Below are positions 8,949-16,943 of a stretch of DNA of 64,000 bases, piece by piece. Position 1 is the first letter of the stretch. Each line of letters starts with the position of its first letter. Both the position numbers and the translations under genes were made by a program. Below the pieces are notes generated by a model that was not told the origin of the DNA, did not search any database, and saw only the letters and a list, made by a program, of their open reading frames with translations. This DNA comes from Nanoarchaeota archaeon (GTDB lineage: Archaea > EX4484-52 > LFW-46): assembly GCA_018897155.1 (NCBI GenBank), contig JAHILE010000029.1:1-64000 (forward strand), read 5' to 3'.

Positions 8949-10013
8949 TTATAGCCATTTTCTCTTTCGAAAGTATGCCAGCATGGAAATTGTTATTGCA
9001 ATCATTACAACCCAAACCGCAGCATAGCCCCAATACCAGTTGAGTTCAGGCATATTGAATGGCGATGCGCCTGTGTTGAAATTCATCCCATAAACGCCTA
9101 CAATGAATGTCAGCGGGATGAATATCGTCGCAATTATTGTGAGGATTTTCATAACTTCGTTCATCTTGTTGCTCATGGTTGAAAGGTATAGATCTATCAT
9201 GCCGGAAAGCATGTCGCGGTAAGTTTCCACAGTATCGATTATGCGCACAGTATGATCGTAAAGGTCTCTCAAATAAATTCTTGTGGACGCGCTTATCAAG
9301 CGCGATTCACCTCTCAGAAGAATGCCGACCATATCCCTCAGCGGCCAGACTGACTTGCGCATAAAAAGCATTTCCCTTTTCAGCCGATGAATGTTATATA
9401 ATGTTTCATGCTTTGGCTCTTTCATGAGCCGTTCTTCAAACACCTCGGTTTCATCACCCATCTTTTCCAATACTATAAAATAGTTATCAATAACGGCATC
9501 CATAAGGCTGTATGCCAGATAATCCGCCCCTGCTTTTCTTATATGCCCCGTTCCCGCACGAATCCGTTCGCGAAGCGAATCAAAAACATCCCCTTCCAGA
9601 CCTTCCTGAAATGATATGACAAAATTCTTTCCCAATATGATGCTGACCTGCTCAGAAGTTATCTTTTTTTCAGAATCGGTATACGACAGCATATTAAGCA
9701 CAATGAAAATATGGCTGTCAAAGATCTCTGCTTTTGGCCGCTGCATTGCGCTCATTATATCTTCAAGAATTGTTGGGTGTATCTTGTAATGCTTGCCTAT
9801 GGACTCGACGATATCCGGCCGGTGAATGCCGTCTATATTTATCCAGGTGATTGTGGTCTTCTCTTTGTACTTGAAGCAATCTTCTACATTTCTTACTTCC
9901 CTTTCCTGGAACTTTTTTTCATTGTAATAGAATACGGTGATTTTTACAGGAGCGTTGCTTTTGTCTCCAAGATATATGAGACTTCCCGGCATAAGGCCTG
10001 CTTTTTTTGACAT
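8949..10013 (-). CDS. corA: CorA-family divalent cation transporter 2
   Basis: A second CorA of about 354 residues, closer to the classical long form. The signature is YGMNFN at the end of TM1, followed by SPFNMPELNW in the external loop. The second helix ends in FRKRKWL. The best start is the ATG at 10013. The reading frame also allows a TTG at 10034. It differs from CorA 1 throughout the cytoplasmic domain, so it is an old paralogue and not a recent duplicate. Confidence 0.9.
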   Translation of the reverse strand: MSKKAGLMPGSLIYLGDKSNAPVKITVFYYNEKKFQEREVRNVEDCFKYKEKTTITWINIDGIHRPDIVESIGKHYKIHPTILEDIMSAMQRPKAEIFDSHIFIVLNMLSYTDSEKKITSEQVSIILGKNFVISFQEGLEGDVFDSLRERIRAGTGHIRKAGADYLAYSLMDAVIDNYFIVLEKMGDETEVFEERLMKEPKHETLYNIHRLKREMLFMRKSVWPLRDMVGILLRGESRLISASTRIYLRDLYDHTVRIIDTVETYRDMLSGMIDLYLSTMSNKMNEVMKILTIIATIFIPLTFIVGVYGMNFNTGASPFNMPELNWYWGYAAVWVVMIAITISMLAYFRKRKWL

Positions 10014-10109
10014 TTTTTTTAGGATGCGCGACAAACAAACACCATAAATACTTGCTGATAGTTATTTTGTGTTCTGAGTATATATAATTCGAACGTTCCG
10101 CGGATGATT

Positions 10110-11312
10110 TTATTTCGATGCGTGTATAATTTCAACAACATCTCGGTGCTTAAGTTCTGCATCCCCTGCTATGCGCTTTTTTGTCCTGACATCGATTGCG
10201 TAAAGAAAGTGCTTTCCAAAATCAGTATGAAGCGCGTATGCGAAGTCGCGCGCATTCGCTCCCGGCGGAAGAAGAAAGCAGTCCGGCAAAACATTGCCTT
10301 TACTATCTGTTAGCTTGTTTACACCCCCCGGAAAAATCGCGATGTATTTCAGGAAATCAAACACTGCGGCGTCAAGAACATTCTGCACACCGGTCGTTCC
10401 CCATTTTTTTAGGAACTTCGACATCATCTCAAGCCCTACTTTCTGCTTGTCGTTCAGCGCATCCGGCGTAAGAATCTTAAAGTCATCATTTCCGGGCACA
10501 TAATCTATCATGCCTTTGCGCGCAGCTTCCCTTAGCGCAAGCTCCATCTCTGACGAGCACGGAACAAAAAGAATGTCCGGGAACTCTTTTTTAAGCGACT
10601 CAATGTTTTTTTCTGCTGTTGAAATATCCATTTTGTTTGCGGCAACAAGTATTTTTTTTGTGTCGCGCCGAATATGTCTTGCAAGAGCCTTTCGATGTTC
10701 CGGAGTCCAAGCCTCCGGGTTTGCCGGAAGAGCGAGAGCTACAATGCCTTCGGTTATTGTTTTGTCAGTTACTTTGAAGCTTGAAAGCAATTCTGATAAC
10801 TGCCCCTCAATATTTTTTTTCTGCATGTTTGCCGCGCGCGATATCTTAAACCAGTGGCGTTCAATGATTGAGGCATACCACAAGTCTATTTCATCCTCAA
10901 GGAATTTTACATCTATTGCAGGATTGTGTGTTCCAGCAACTACATTTTCGCCTTTTTCATTTGTCGAGCCGGAGGCATCGATTACATGTATCAGGACATC
11001 AGCATTTGAGAGGTCGCTCAAGAACTGGTTGCCGAGGCCTTTTCCCTCATGCGCGCCAGGAACAAGCCCTGCCACATCAATCATTTCAACAGGCACAAAT
11101 CGCATGTGGTCTTTGCACATACCGAATCGCGGGTTGCATTGCACGCCAAAATCTTTGTCCGCGCATGCGACTCTCACATAGCCGGTGCCAAAATTCGGCT
11201 TTATTGTTGTAAATGGATATGCCGCTATTGCAATATCCGCAAGCGTTGCCGCTTTAAAGAATGTCGATTTTCCTGCCGATGGTTTTCCTACAAGGCCTAT
11301 GGTAAAACTCAT
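10110..11312 (-). CDS. Obg/YchF-type translation-associated GTPase
   Basis: A 400-residue GTPase. G1 is GLVGKPSAGKSTFFKAAT at the very N-terminus. G3 is DVAGLVPGAHEGKGLGNQFL, G4 is NKMD, and the remaining region fits the archaeal/eukaryotic DRG/YchF-like branch. The C-terminus (residues about 320-400) is a TGS domain with a conserved HTDFGKHFLYAI segment. These proteins associate with ribosomes. The gene stands alone with an ATG start at 11312. Confidence 0.9.
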   Translation of the reverse strand: MSFTIGLVGKPSAGKSTFFKAATLADIAIAAYPFTTIKPNFGTGYVRVACADKDFGVQCNPRFGMCKDHMRFVPVEMIDVAGLVPGAHEGKGLGNQFLSDLSNADVLIHVIDASGSTNEKGENVVAGTHNPAIDVKFLEDEIDLWYASIIERHWFKISRAANMQKKNIEGQLSELLSSFKVTDKTITEGIVALALPANPEAWTPEHRKALARHIRRDTKKILVAANKMDISTAEKNIESLKKEFPDILFVPCSSEMELALREAARKGMIDYVPGNDDFKILTPDALNDKQKVGLEMMSKFLKKWGTTGVQNVLDAAVFDFLKYIAIFPGGVNKLTDSKGNVLPDCFLLPPGANARDFAYALHTDFGKHFLYAIDVRTKKRIAGDAELKHRDVVEIIHASK

Positions 11313-11407
11313 GATTATCTGTAATTAAGTGTCTGGGAAATTATAAAAAGCAATATAGGAAAATTTGCATCCGTCAAATTAATTAATCTGCGTTGTTAAT
11401 TGCTTTT

Positions 11408-12220
11408 ATGGCTGACGAAAATTCCAAAGCTGCTGCAGAAGATGCTGCTAATGCGGTCGGCAGAAAACCGGAAAGTCCGCGAGTCAGGCCGGTTTATTTT
11501 GTAATTGCTGTCGTTGTTTTTGGATTAGTAATTGGTATGATTTCTATCGGGGAAAAATCCGATATGCCCACAGGTAAAGTTCTTGAGCCTGTTGCGCCGA
11601 GCATTTTCCCTGAACAGATTGCTGAATTTAATACTGTCGTCGCAGAATGCAACCAATATATTGCAGAAAGGGACAACAATAATACAATAGATTGTTTGAG
11701 GAAGGCAGATGCGATTAAAACCGACCTGAAAGTTGTTTCTGCGCTTGCAGATCTTTATTATTTTACAGGGAATGATGGCGAGGCAATAGCATATTATTCG
11801 CGCGCAATAGAAATTGAGCCCAGTGATACGCGACTGAGGTATAATTACGCGCTTTCTCTTGAGCGAATGAACCGGACTGAAGATGCTCTTGCGCAATACG
11901 CAAAAGCCGCTGGCTTGGAGTCTAATTACACTGCTGCGATTAACAACCGGGGCATTCTTTTGCAGAAGCTCAAAAGATTCAATGAATCAAAGCAGGAATT
12001 TGAGAACGCGCTTGCGATTGAGCCTAACAACACCATAATTCTTGTTAACTATGCGAACGTGCTTGCTGAAATGAATTTTAAAACAGAGGCTGAGCAGAAG
12101 TACCGAAAGGCCATTCAGCTAAGCCCTAATAATACGGGAATTTATAAAAATTTCGGGCAGTTTCTTTTCATGAACGGCAGATATGCCGAGGCAAAGGATA
12201 TGTTTGATAAATCGGTTTGA
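11408..12220 (+). CDS. Membrane-anchored TPR protein
   Basis: About 270 residues. A short acidic/alanine-rich cytoplasmic N-terminus precedes one transmembrane helix (VYFVIAVVVFGLVIGMI). After it come at least four tetratricopeptide repeats with the typical A-x-x-x-Y / A-L-x-x-x-P spacing (for example AIAYYSRAIEIEPSD, ALAQYAKAAGLE, KQEFENALAIEPNN, EQKYRKAIQLSPNN). TPR arrays mediate protein-protein contacts, here probably on the outer face. The ATG at 11408 is preferred to the TTG at 11393. Confidence 0.75.
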   Translation: MADENSKAAAEDAANAVGRKPESPRVRPVYFVIAVVVFGLVIGMISIGEKSDMPTGKVLEPVAPSIFPEQIAEFNTVVAECNQYIAERDNNNTIDCLRKADAIKTDLKVVSALADLYYFTGNDGEAIAYYSRAIEIEPSDTRLRYNYALSLERMNRTEDALAQYAKAAGLESNYTAAINNRGILLQKLKRFNESKQEFENALAIEPNNTIILVNYANVLAEMNFKTEAEQKYRKAIQLSPNNTGIYKNFGQFLFMNGRYAEAKDMFDKSV

Positions 12221-12292
12221 TGAATCATTTGTTGGTTAAAAAGCATTTAGTCGGGTGTAAACGTATTATAACTTGCACTGCAAATTCAATGC

Positions 12293-14653
12293 ATGAATGT
12301 TTCTGAACTTACACAACTTCCGGAAAATGCGCGCAACACTCTAATCTCCGAAGGCATCACAATACTCAATCCGCCGCAGGAGCTTGCGGTGAATGCAGGC
12401 CTGCTAGATGGCAAAAACATGATTGTTTTCGCGCCCACGGCATCAGGAAAAACATTTGTGGCAGAGCTTGCAATGCTTAACATAATTCTTAATCTGCGCA
12501 AAAAAGCAGTTTACATAGTTCCATTAAAGGCACTTGGCTCCGAGAAATACGAGGAGTTTAAGGCGCGATACGCTCCTCTTGGCATAAAAGTCGGGGTCTC
12601 AATGGGCGACTATGATTCAGAGGATTTGTGGCTTTCGTCGCAGGATCTTATAATTGTCACAAGCGAAAAATTGGATTCTCTTATGCGCCACTACATTCCA
12701 TGGATTCATGACGTGGGGCTTGTTGTTGTTGACGAAATACATCTGCTGAATGACATTTCGCGCGGCCCGACTCTTGAAATTACAATCACCCGCATGCGCG
12801 ATACAATCAGTCGGAAAGCAAATGCGCGTGAAAACGCGGCAATCGGCCAAAAAACAAATGCGCTTCAAACGGCAATAAGCGGCCAAAAAACATTATTTCA
12901 GATGCTCGGATTATCTGCAACAATTTCGAATGCAGAAGAGCTTGCAGGATGGCTTGGCGCTGAACTAGTTCAATCAGATTATCGTCCGATACCGCTTAAG
13001 AAAGGCGTTTATTTCGGCGGATGCATAAGTTATGGCAGCGAAAACGAACAAGTAAACCAAAAGCATGACGACGACGTTTCTGATATGATTGAACACGCGC
13101 TTGCTAAAGACAGACAGGTGCTTGTTTTTGTGAACTCCAGAAAATCAGCAGAGGCGCAGGCTGAAAAACTGGGTGATGTTGCAAAAAAATATGCTGATAT
13201 CAGCATTTCAAAAACAATGGCGCGTGACGCAATTGGTGCGCTTTCAACGCCAACAAAGCAATGCAAGCGACTCGGTTTATGCCTTGCTCAAGGAACTGCG
13301 TTTCATCATGCGGGCCTTGTGCCTAAGCAGAGAAAGCTGATTGAGGATTCGTTTAAATCAAAAAGCCTCAAGGTCATTTGCGCAACACCCACGCTTGCAA
13401 TGGGCGTGAATCTTCCGTCATCGGTTGTCATAATAAAAGACATGCTGCGCTATGCCGAAGGCTACGGCATGCGGCCGATTCCGGTTCTTGAATACCAGCA
13501 GATGGCGGGCCGCGCAGGAAGGCCGAAATACGACAAAGAAGGCTTTGCAATTGCAGTCGCGCGAACAGAAAACGACATAGAGCATATTTTTGACAATTAC
13601 ATAAACGCCGACACTGAAAAGATTTTTTCAAAACTCGCGCTTGAGCCGGTTCTGCGCATGCATCTGCTTTCCCTCATTGCAACAGGCCATATCCATACAG
13701 AGGGCCAGCTTACAAGGTTTATGGAAAAAACATTTTACGCGCATCAGTACAGCGATTTGACAGAGCTTAAGGCAAAAATGAAGCGCATGCTCCAGCTGCT
13801 TTCTGATTACGGGCTGATTGAAATTGATGGTGCTGGCGGGCTGAATAATGGCGCTAATGGGTCGCAAAATCAGAAGCCTAATCAAAAAAATACTCTAAAT
13901 GCTCTTTTTATGACTGCCGATAATTTTGTAAAGAGTTCAACTTTAAATTCAATTTCAAGTTCAAATTCGGGTGATAAGCCAAAAGAGCTAAAAGCAACGC
14001 CTCTTGGAATACGGGTTGCAGAGATGTATATTGACCCGGAAACCGCAAACCTGATAGTTGAGTCGCTGAAAAACGCGCACTCAAAAAAACTTAACGAGCT
14101 TTCGTTTCTGCATTTGATTTCAAACGCGCTTGAGCTTTATCCGCAGCTGCGCGTCCTTAAAAAAGACGAAGATTTAATAGACGGCGCGCTTACCGATTTT
14201 CAAGATTGCTTTATTGTTCCTGAAAAGCTTTTTGATTATGAATCGCAGGCATCAACAGTCAAAACCGCGCTTATGTTTAATGCATGGATGAACGAGAAAG
14301 GGGAAGATGCTTTGCTTGAAGAGTACAATATTGCGCCGGGAGAACTGCACGTAAAGCGCGACACAGCCGACTGGCTTTTGTACGCGGTTGACGAAATCGC
14401 GCGAATCGTCGGCATAGCAGGCATGCACAAAGAGATATCTGATTTGCGCATCCGCCTGAAGCACGGAGTAAAGCGCGAGCTTCTGCCGCTGGTTGCGCTG
14501 AAAGGGATTGGAAGGATGCGCGCGAGAAAATTATTCAACGCAGGGCTCAAAAGCGCAAAGGATGTCAGGGAATGTGAAGCAGGCGCGCTTGAAAAAATTG
14601 TGGGAAAGAAAACTGCGGAATCGTTGAAAGCAAATTTGTGTGAAAGTCTGTAA
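12293..14653 (+). CDS. hel308: Hel308-type DNA helicase
   Basis: A superfamily 2, 3'-5' DNA helicase used at stalled forks, 786 residues. Motif I is APTASGKTFVAELA, motif II is VVDEIHLL, motif III is GLSATISN, and motif VI is QMAGRAGRP. The C-terminus has the winged-helix/ratchet region and a final helix-hairpin-helix (VALKGIGRMRARKLF). Two low-complexity insertions are unusual. One of about 25 residues, with the peptide GQKT repeated, lies between motifs II and III. Another of about 55 Asn/Ser-rich residues lies near residues 515-570, before the ratchet domain. Confidence 0.92.
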   Translation: MNVSELTQLPENARNTLISEGITILNPPQELAVNAGLLDGKNMIVFAPTASGKTFVAELAMLNIILNLRKKAVYIVPLKALGSEKYEEFKARYAPLGIKVGVSMGDYDSEDLWLSSQDLIIVTSEKLDSLMRHYIPWIHDVGLVVVDEIHLLNDISRGPTLEITITRMRDTISRKANARENAAIGQKTNALQTAISGQKTLFQMLGLSATISNAEELAGWLGAELVQSDYRPIPLKKGVYFGGCISYGSENEQVNQKHDDDVSDMIEHALAKDRQVLVFVNSRKSAEAQAEKLGDVAKKYADISISKTMARDAIGALSTPTKQCKRLGLCLAQGTAFHHAGLVPKQRKLIEDSFKSKSLKVICATPTLAMGVNLPSSVVIIKDMLRYAEGYGMRPIPVLEYQQMAGRAGRPKYDKEGFAIAVARTENDIEHIFDNYINADTEKIFSKLALEPVLRMHLLSLIATGHIHTEGQLTRFMEKTFYAHQYSDLTELKAKMKRMLQLLSDYGLIEIDGAGGLNNGANGSQNQKPNQKNTLNALFMTADNFVKSSTLNSISSSNSGDKPKELKATPLGIRVAEMYIDPETANLIVESLKNAHSKKLNELSFLHLISNALELYPQLRVLKKDEDLIDGALTDFQDCFIVPEKLFDYESQASTVKTALMFNAWMNEKGEDALLEEYNIAPGELHVKRDTADWLLYAVDEIARIVGIAGMHKEISDLRIRLKHGVKRELLPLVALKGIGRMRARKLFNAGLKSAKDVRECEAGALEKIVGKKTAESLKANLCESL

Positions 14654-14785
14654 TTGCATCCTTATTTTATCCGCTGTTATGCGTTCCTGATAGGGAAAAA
14701 AACAAAGTCGCGAAGGCGCCCGAAAATTCGTTGCCACCGCAGTTCTTAAGGGGTTGCCGTCTATTTTTGAATTTTGACCGAAAGC

Positions 14786-14815
14786 TTTATATAGTATTAT
14801 GAATATATATTCATA
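14786..14815 (+). promoter_or_regulatory. TATA box and palindromic operator of the DUF5320 gene
   Basis: A TATA-like TTTATATA (14786-14793) is followed by a perfect 18-bp palindrome at 14798-14815 with core ATGAATA-TA-TATTCAT. The palindrome covers the expected transcription start about 26 bases after the TATA centre, the position of a repressor site. A near-identical half-site pair lies before the DUF134 gene (15121-15136). Confidence 0.65.
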
Positions 14816-14838
14816 ATTAAACTATGGAGGTAGAAAAA

Positions 14839-15075
14839 ATGTCAGGACAAGATGGAACAGGGCCTTTAGGGTTAGGACCTCTTACAGGAAGAGGGCTTGG
14901 ACCTTGTGGTTGCGGAATGCGAAGAGGATTTGGCGGATGTTACGGAAGAGGTTTTTGGTCTAGAAGACAGGTAACTCTAACAAAAGAAGAAGAAAAGAAA
15001 ATCCTTGAAGCAGAACTTAAAGAAATTGATTTGGAAAAGCAAGAGATAGAGAAAAGACTAAAAGAAATGAAGTAA
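14839..15075 (+). CDS. DUF5320 small glycine-rich protein
   Basis: 78 residues. The N-terminal half is GPLTGRGLGPCGCGM followed by RRGFGGCYGRGFW, the hallmark of the DUF5320 family. The C-terminal half is a charged coiled coil (KEEEKKILEAELKEIDLEKQ). Such proteins are often found next to NifB/NifX-like or DUF134 genes in archaea and anaerobes, but their function is not established. A strong GGAGGT at 14826-14831 selects the ATG at 14839. The frame also opens at ATG 14824, but that codon overlaps the SD. The next gene is the predicted regulator of the same unit. Confidence 0.8.
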   Translation: MSGQDGTGPLGLGPLTGRGLGPCGCGMRRGFGGCYGRGFWSRRQVTLTKEEEKKILEAELKEIDLEKQEIEKRLKEMK

Positions 15076-15106
15076 ATCCTTTCTCTTGCTTTTTTCTTTT
15101 CGTAAA

Positions 15107-15136
15107 ATTTAAATAAGAATCTGAATAAGTATTCAG
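15107..15136 (+). promoter_or_regulatory. Promoter and palindromic operator of the DUF134 gene
   Basis: An AT-rich TTTAAATA (about 15108-15115) precedes the inverted repeat CTGAATA-AG-TATTCAG at 15121-15136, one base before the ATG at 15138. It matches the operator at 14799-14814 in 6 of 7 half-site positions and in spacing. This supports autoregulation by the DUF134 protein. Confidence 0.6.
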
Positions 15137-15137
15137 T

Positions 15138-15599
15138 ATGGCACGCCCAAGATTGTGCAGAAGAGTCGAATTTAACCCAGATGTTACTTATTTCAAACCG
15201 CAAGGAATTCCTTTAAGAGAATTAGAAGAAGTTATTTTGCATGTTGACGAATACGAAGCAGTCAGGCTTAAAGAATTAGAAGGATTAGAGCAGGAAGAAT
15301 GCGCTAAAAAAATGAATATCTCACAGCCGACTTTTCATAGATTAATTTTATCTGCAAGAAAGAAAATAGCCGATGCTATTGTTAATGGTAAAGCAATCAA
15401 AATAGAAGGAGGTGTTTATAAAATGGCCGGAATGCCAAAAAGAAAATTCAGGTGCTATGATTGTGGGTTTGAGTGGGAACTTGATTACGGAACTGGAAGA
15501 CCGGCAGAATGCCCAAAATGTAAATCAAAAAATATTCATAGGCATCCTGAAGACAGGGGACCTCAACGAGGAAGGGGTTTAAGAGTAGGAAGAATATAG
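15138..15599 (+). CDS. DUF134 (UPF0251) DNA-binding protein with C-terminal zinc ribbon
   Basis: 153 residues. The N-terminus (MARPRLCRRV) is the conserved start of the UPF0251/DUF134 family. A sigma-70-region-4-like helix-turn-helix follows at about residues 35-80 (EYEAVRLKELEGL, QEECAKKMNISQPTFHRLI). The C-terminal part adds a zinc ribbon with FRCYDCGFEWE and AECPKCKSK. It is very probably a transcription regulator. The matching palindromes before this gene and before the DUF5320 gene are its likely targets. Codon and base use in this pair look more AT-rich than in the flanking genes, which may indicate transfer. Confidence 0.85.
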   Translation: MARPRLCRRVEFNPDVTYFKPQGIPLRELEEVILHVDEYEAVRLKELEGLEQEECAKKMNISQPTFHRLILSARKKIADAIVNGKAIKIEGGVYKMAGMPKRKFRCYDCGFEWELDYGTGRPAECPKCKSKNIHRHPEDRGPQRGRGLRVGRI

Positions 15600-15849
15600 T
15601 GACGGCAACCTTCTTAAAAAGAAAGTCACGTTTGGTGACTCTTACTATGAGCTGCTTACATCAAACAGATTTATGCGTGACTATCCCAGTTCGCAAATAT
15701 CCGGGTTTTATAGTTTATGTGCCCCGAAAAATCCGAGGAAATCAAGCGCCTTATTGCGATATTTCTTAAAACTAAAAGTATGTTTTGATGATTGGTGCGG
15801 AGAGAAATTTCGAAAATGCATCCAAAACATTAAAAAGCTTGTGAATTAA
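15589..15849 (+). other. Open segment without start codon, possible gene relic
   Basis: Between the DUF134 gene and aIF5A the +1 frame stays open for 86 codons and ends with TAA at 15847-15849. The composition is protein-like (TFGDSYYELL, then a Cys/Lys-rich end), but there is no start codon except an internal ATG at 15673. I do not recognise the sequence. It may be the eroded end of a gene displaced when the DUF5320-DUF134 pair arrived. The 10-base inverted repeat GGTTGCCGTC/GACGGCAACC (14752-14761 and 15601-15610) flanks that pair. Confidence 0.25.
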
Positions 15850-15879
15850 CTTATGCGTATAAGTTTATGAGATGATCTT

Positions 15880-16284
15880 ATGGGTGACGAACCAATAGAA
15901 GGACAGCAAATTGAAGCAAAAGACTGCAAAAAAGGCGTTTTCATAATGGTTGAAGGCATACCGTGCAGAGTTACGAATCTGCAGATTGCAAAAACCGGAA
16001 AGCACGGTCACTCAAAGGCGCGTGTCGATTGCGAGGGCCTTTTTGACGGCAAAAAGCGCGTGTTTATTCAGCCAGGCGGCGCAAAGGTCCTTTCTCCAAA
16101 TGTCGACAAGCGCGTAGGACAGATTCTTTCTATAGAAGGTGAAAACGCGCAGATAATGGATTCCAAGACATACGAAACATTTTACGCAAAAATTCTGGAC
16201 GAAATAAAAAGCACAGTAAAAGACGGCCAGGAATGCGACTACTGGGTTGTTGCCGGTCAGAATGTTGTAATGGCTGTGCGTTAG
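15880..16284 (+). CDS. Translation initiation factor aIF5A
   Basis: 134 residues, the usual size. The lysine that becomes hypusine/deoxyhypusine sits in the loop TGKHGHSKA (about residue 46), in the N-terminal SH3-like domain. The C-terminal OB fold follows (SIEGENAQIMDSKTYETF). The factor promotes peptide-bond formation and termination at difficult sequences. An SD-like GAGATGAT lies 7 bases before the ATG at 15880. Modification enzymes are not encoded in this window. Confidence 0.95.
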   Translation: MGDEPIEGQQIEAKDCKKGVFIMVEGIPCRVTNLQIAKTGKHGHSKARVDCEGLFDGKKRVFIQPGGAKVLSPNVDKRVGQILSIEGENAQIMDSKTYETFYAKILDEIKSTVKDGQECDYWVVAGQNVVMAVR

Positions 16285-16391
16285 ATGATTTTGGTATTTG
16301 GGTGTTTTGTGCGCTTAGAGATTCTATCGTAGCCGATGCGTTTTAAAAACTACTTATTCAATAGGGTGCAATAGTAGTATGCGGTGTTTTA

Positions 16392-16943
16392 TTGATAATA
16401 AAGCAGTTTACAGCAAAAAACGGAACTATATTTGTTTTGCGCACATTTGAACGAAAGGATTTATCACGCGTAAACGAATTTATGAATTTTGTAAATGATA
16501 TTGTCGAAGAAGACGATTATATACACACCAATAAAAAACAAACGTTGAAAGAAACCAAAAAAGATCTTACCGATATGTTAAAAGCGAGTTTGAAAAAAGA
16601 ATCATTTGCGGTTGTTGCTGAAATTGACCAAAAAATAGCCGGATTTGCAGACATTACATCAAAAAAATTTAGAGAGAATCATGTTGCAGTTATTGGAATA
16701 ATTATTGGGCGAACATATCGCGGAATTGGTTTGGGCTCTCAAATTTTGTCAGCTTTGATGGCTGAAGGCAATTTAAAACTTAAGGAAAAACCAAAAATTA
16801 TCGAATTAGAAGTCTTTGAAACAAATAAAAATGCTCGAATAGTTTATCAAAAACTGGGTTTTAAGAAAATTGCGGAATTGCCAAATAGAGTGCAAAGACG
16901 CGGAAACTTAGTATTTAAAATAATGATGGAAAAATATGTTTGA
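16392..16943 (+). CDS. GNAT-family N-acetyltransferase
   Basis: 183 residues with a GNAT fold. The acetyl-CoA pyrophosphate loop is RTYRGIGLGSQIL (about residues 110-122), followed by the ELEVFETNKNARIVYQKLGFKK segment that places the C-terminal strand and helix. It is similar in layout to RimJ/RimL or general amine acetyltransferases. The substrate is unknown. The start is TTG at 16392 with no in-frame ATG nearby. The stop overlaps the LeuRS start (TGATG), so the two genes are probably cotranslated. Confidence 0.75.
   Translation: MIIKQFTAKNGTIFVLRTFERKDLSRVNEFMNFVNDIVEEDDYIHTNKKQTLKETKKDLTDMLKASLKKESFAVVAEIDQKIAGFADITSKKFRENHVAVIGIIIGRTYRGIGLGSQILSALMAEGNLKLKEKPKIIELEVFETNKNARIVYQKLGFKKIAELPNRVQRRGNLVFKIMMEKYV

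Noticed and set aside
14531-14737. Minus-strand frame over the end of hel308
   Set aside because: It lies mostly antisense to the Hel308 helix-hairpin-helix and has no family-like sequence.
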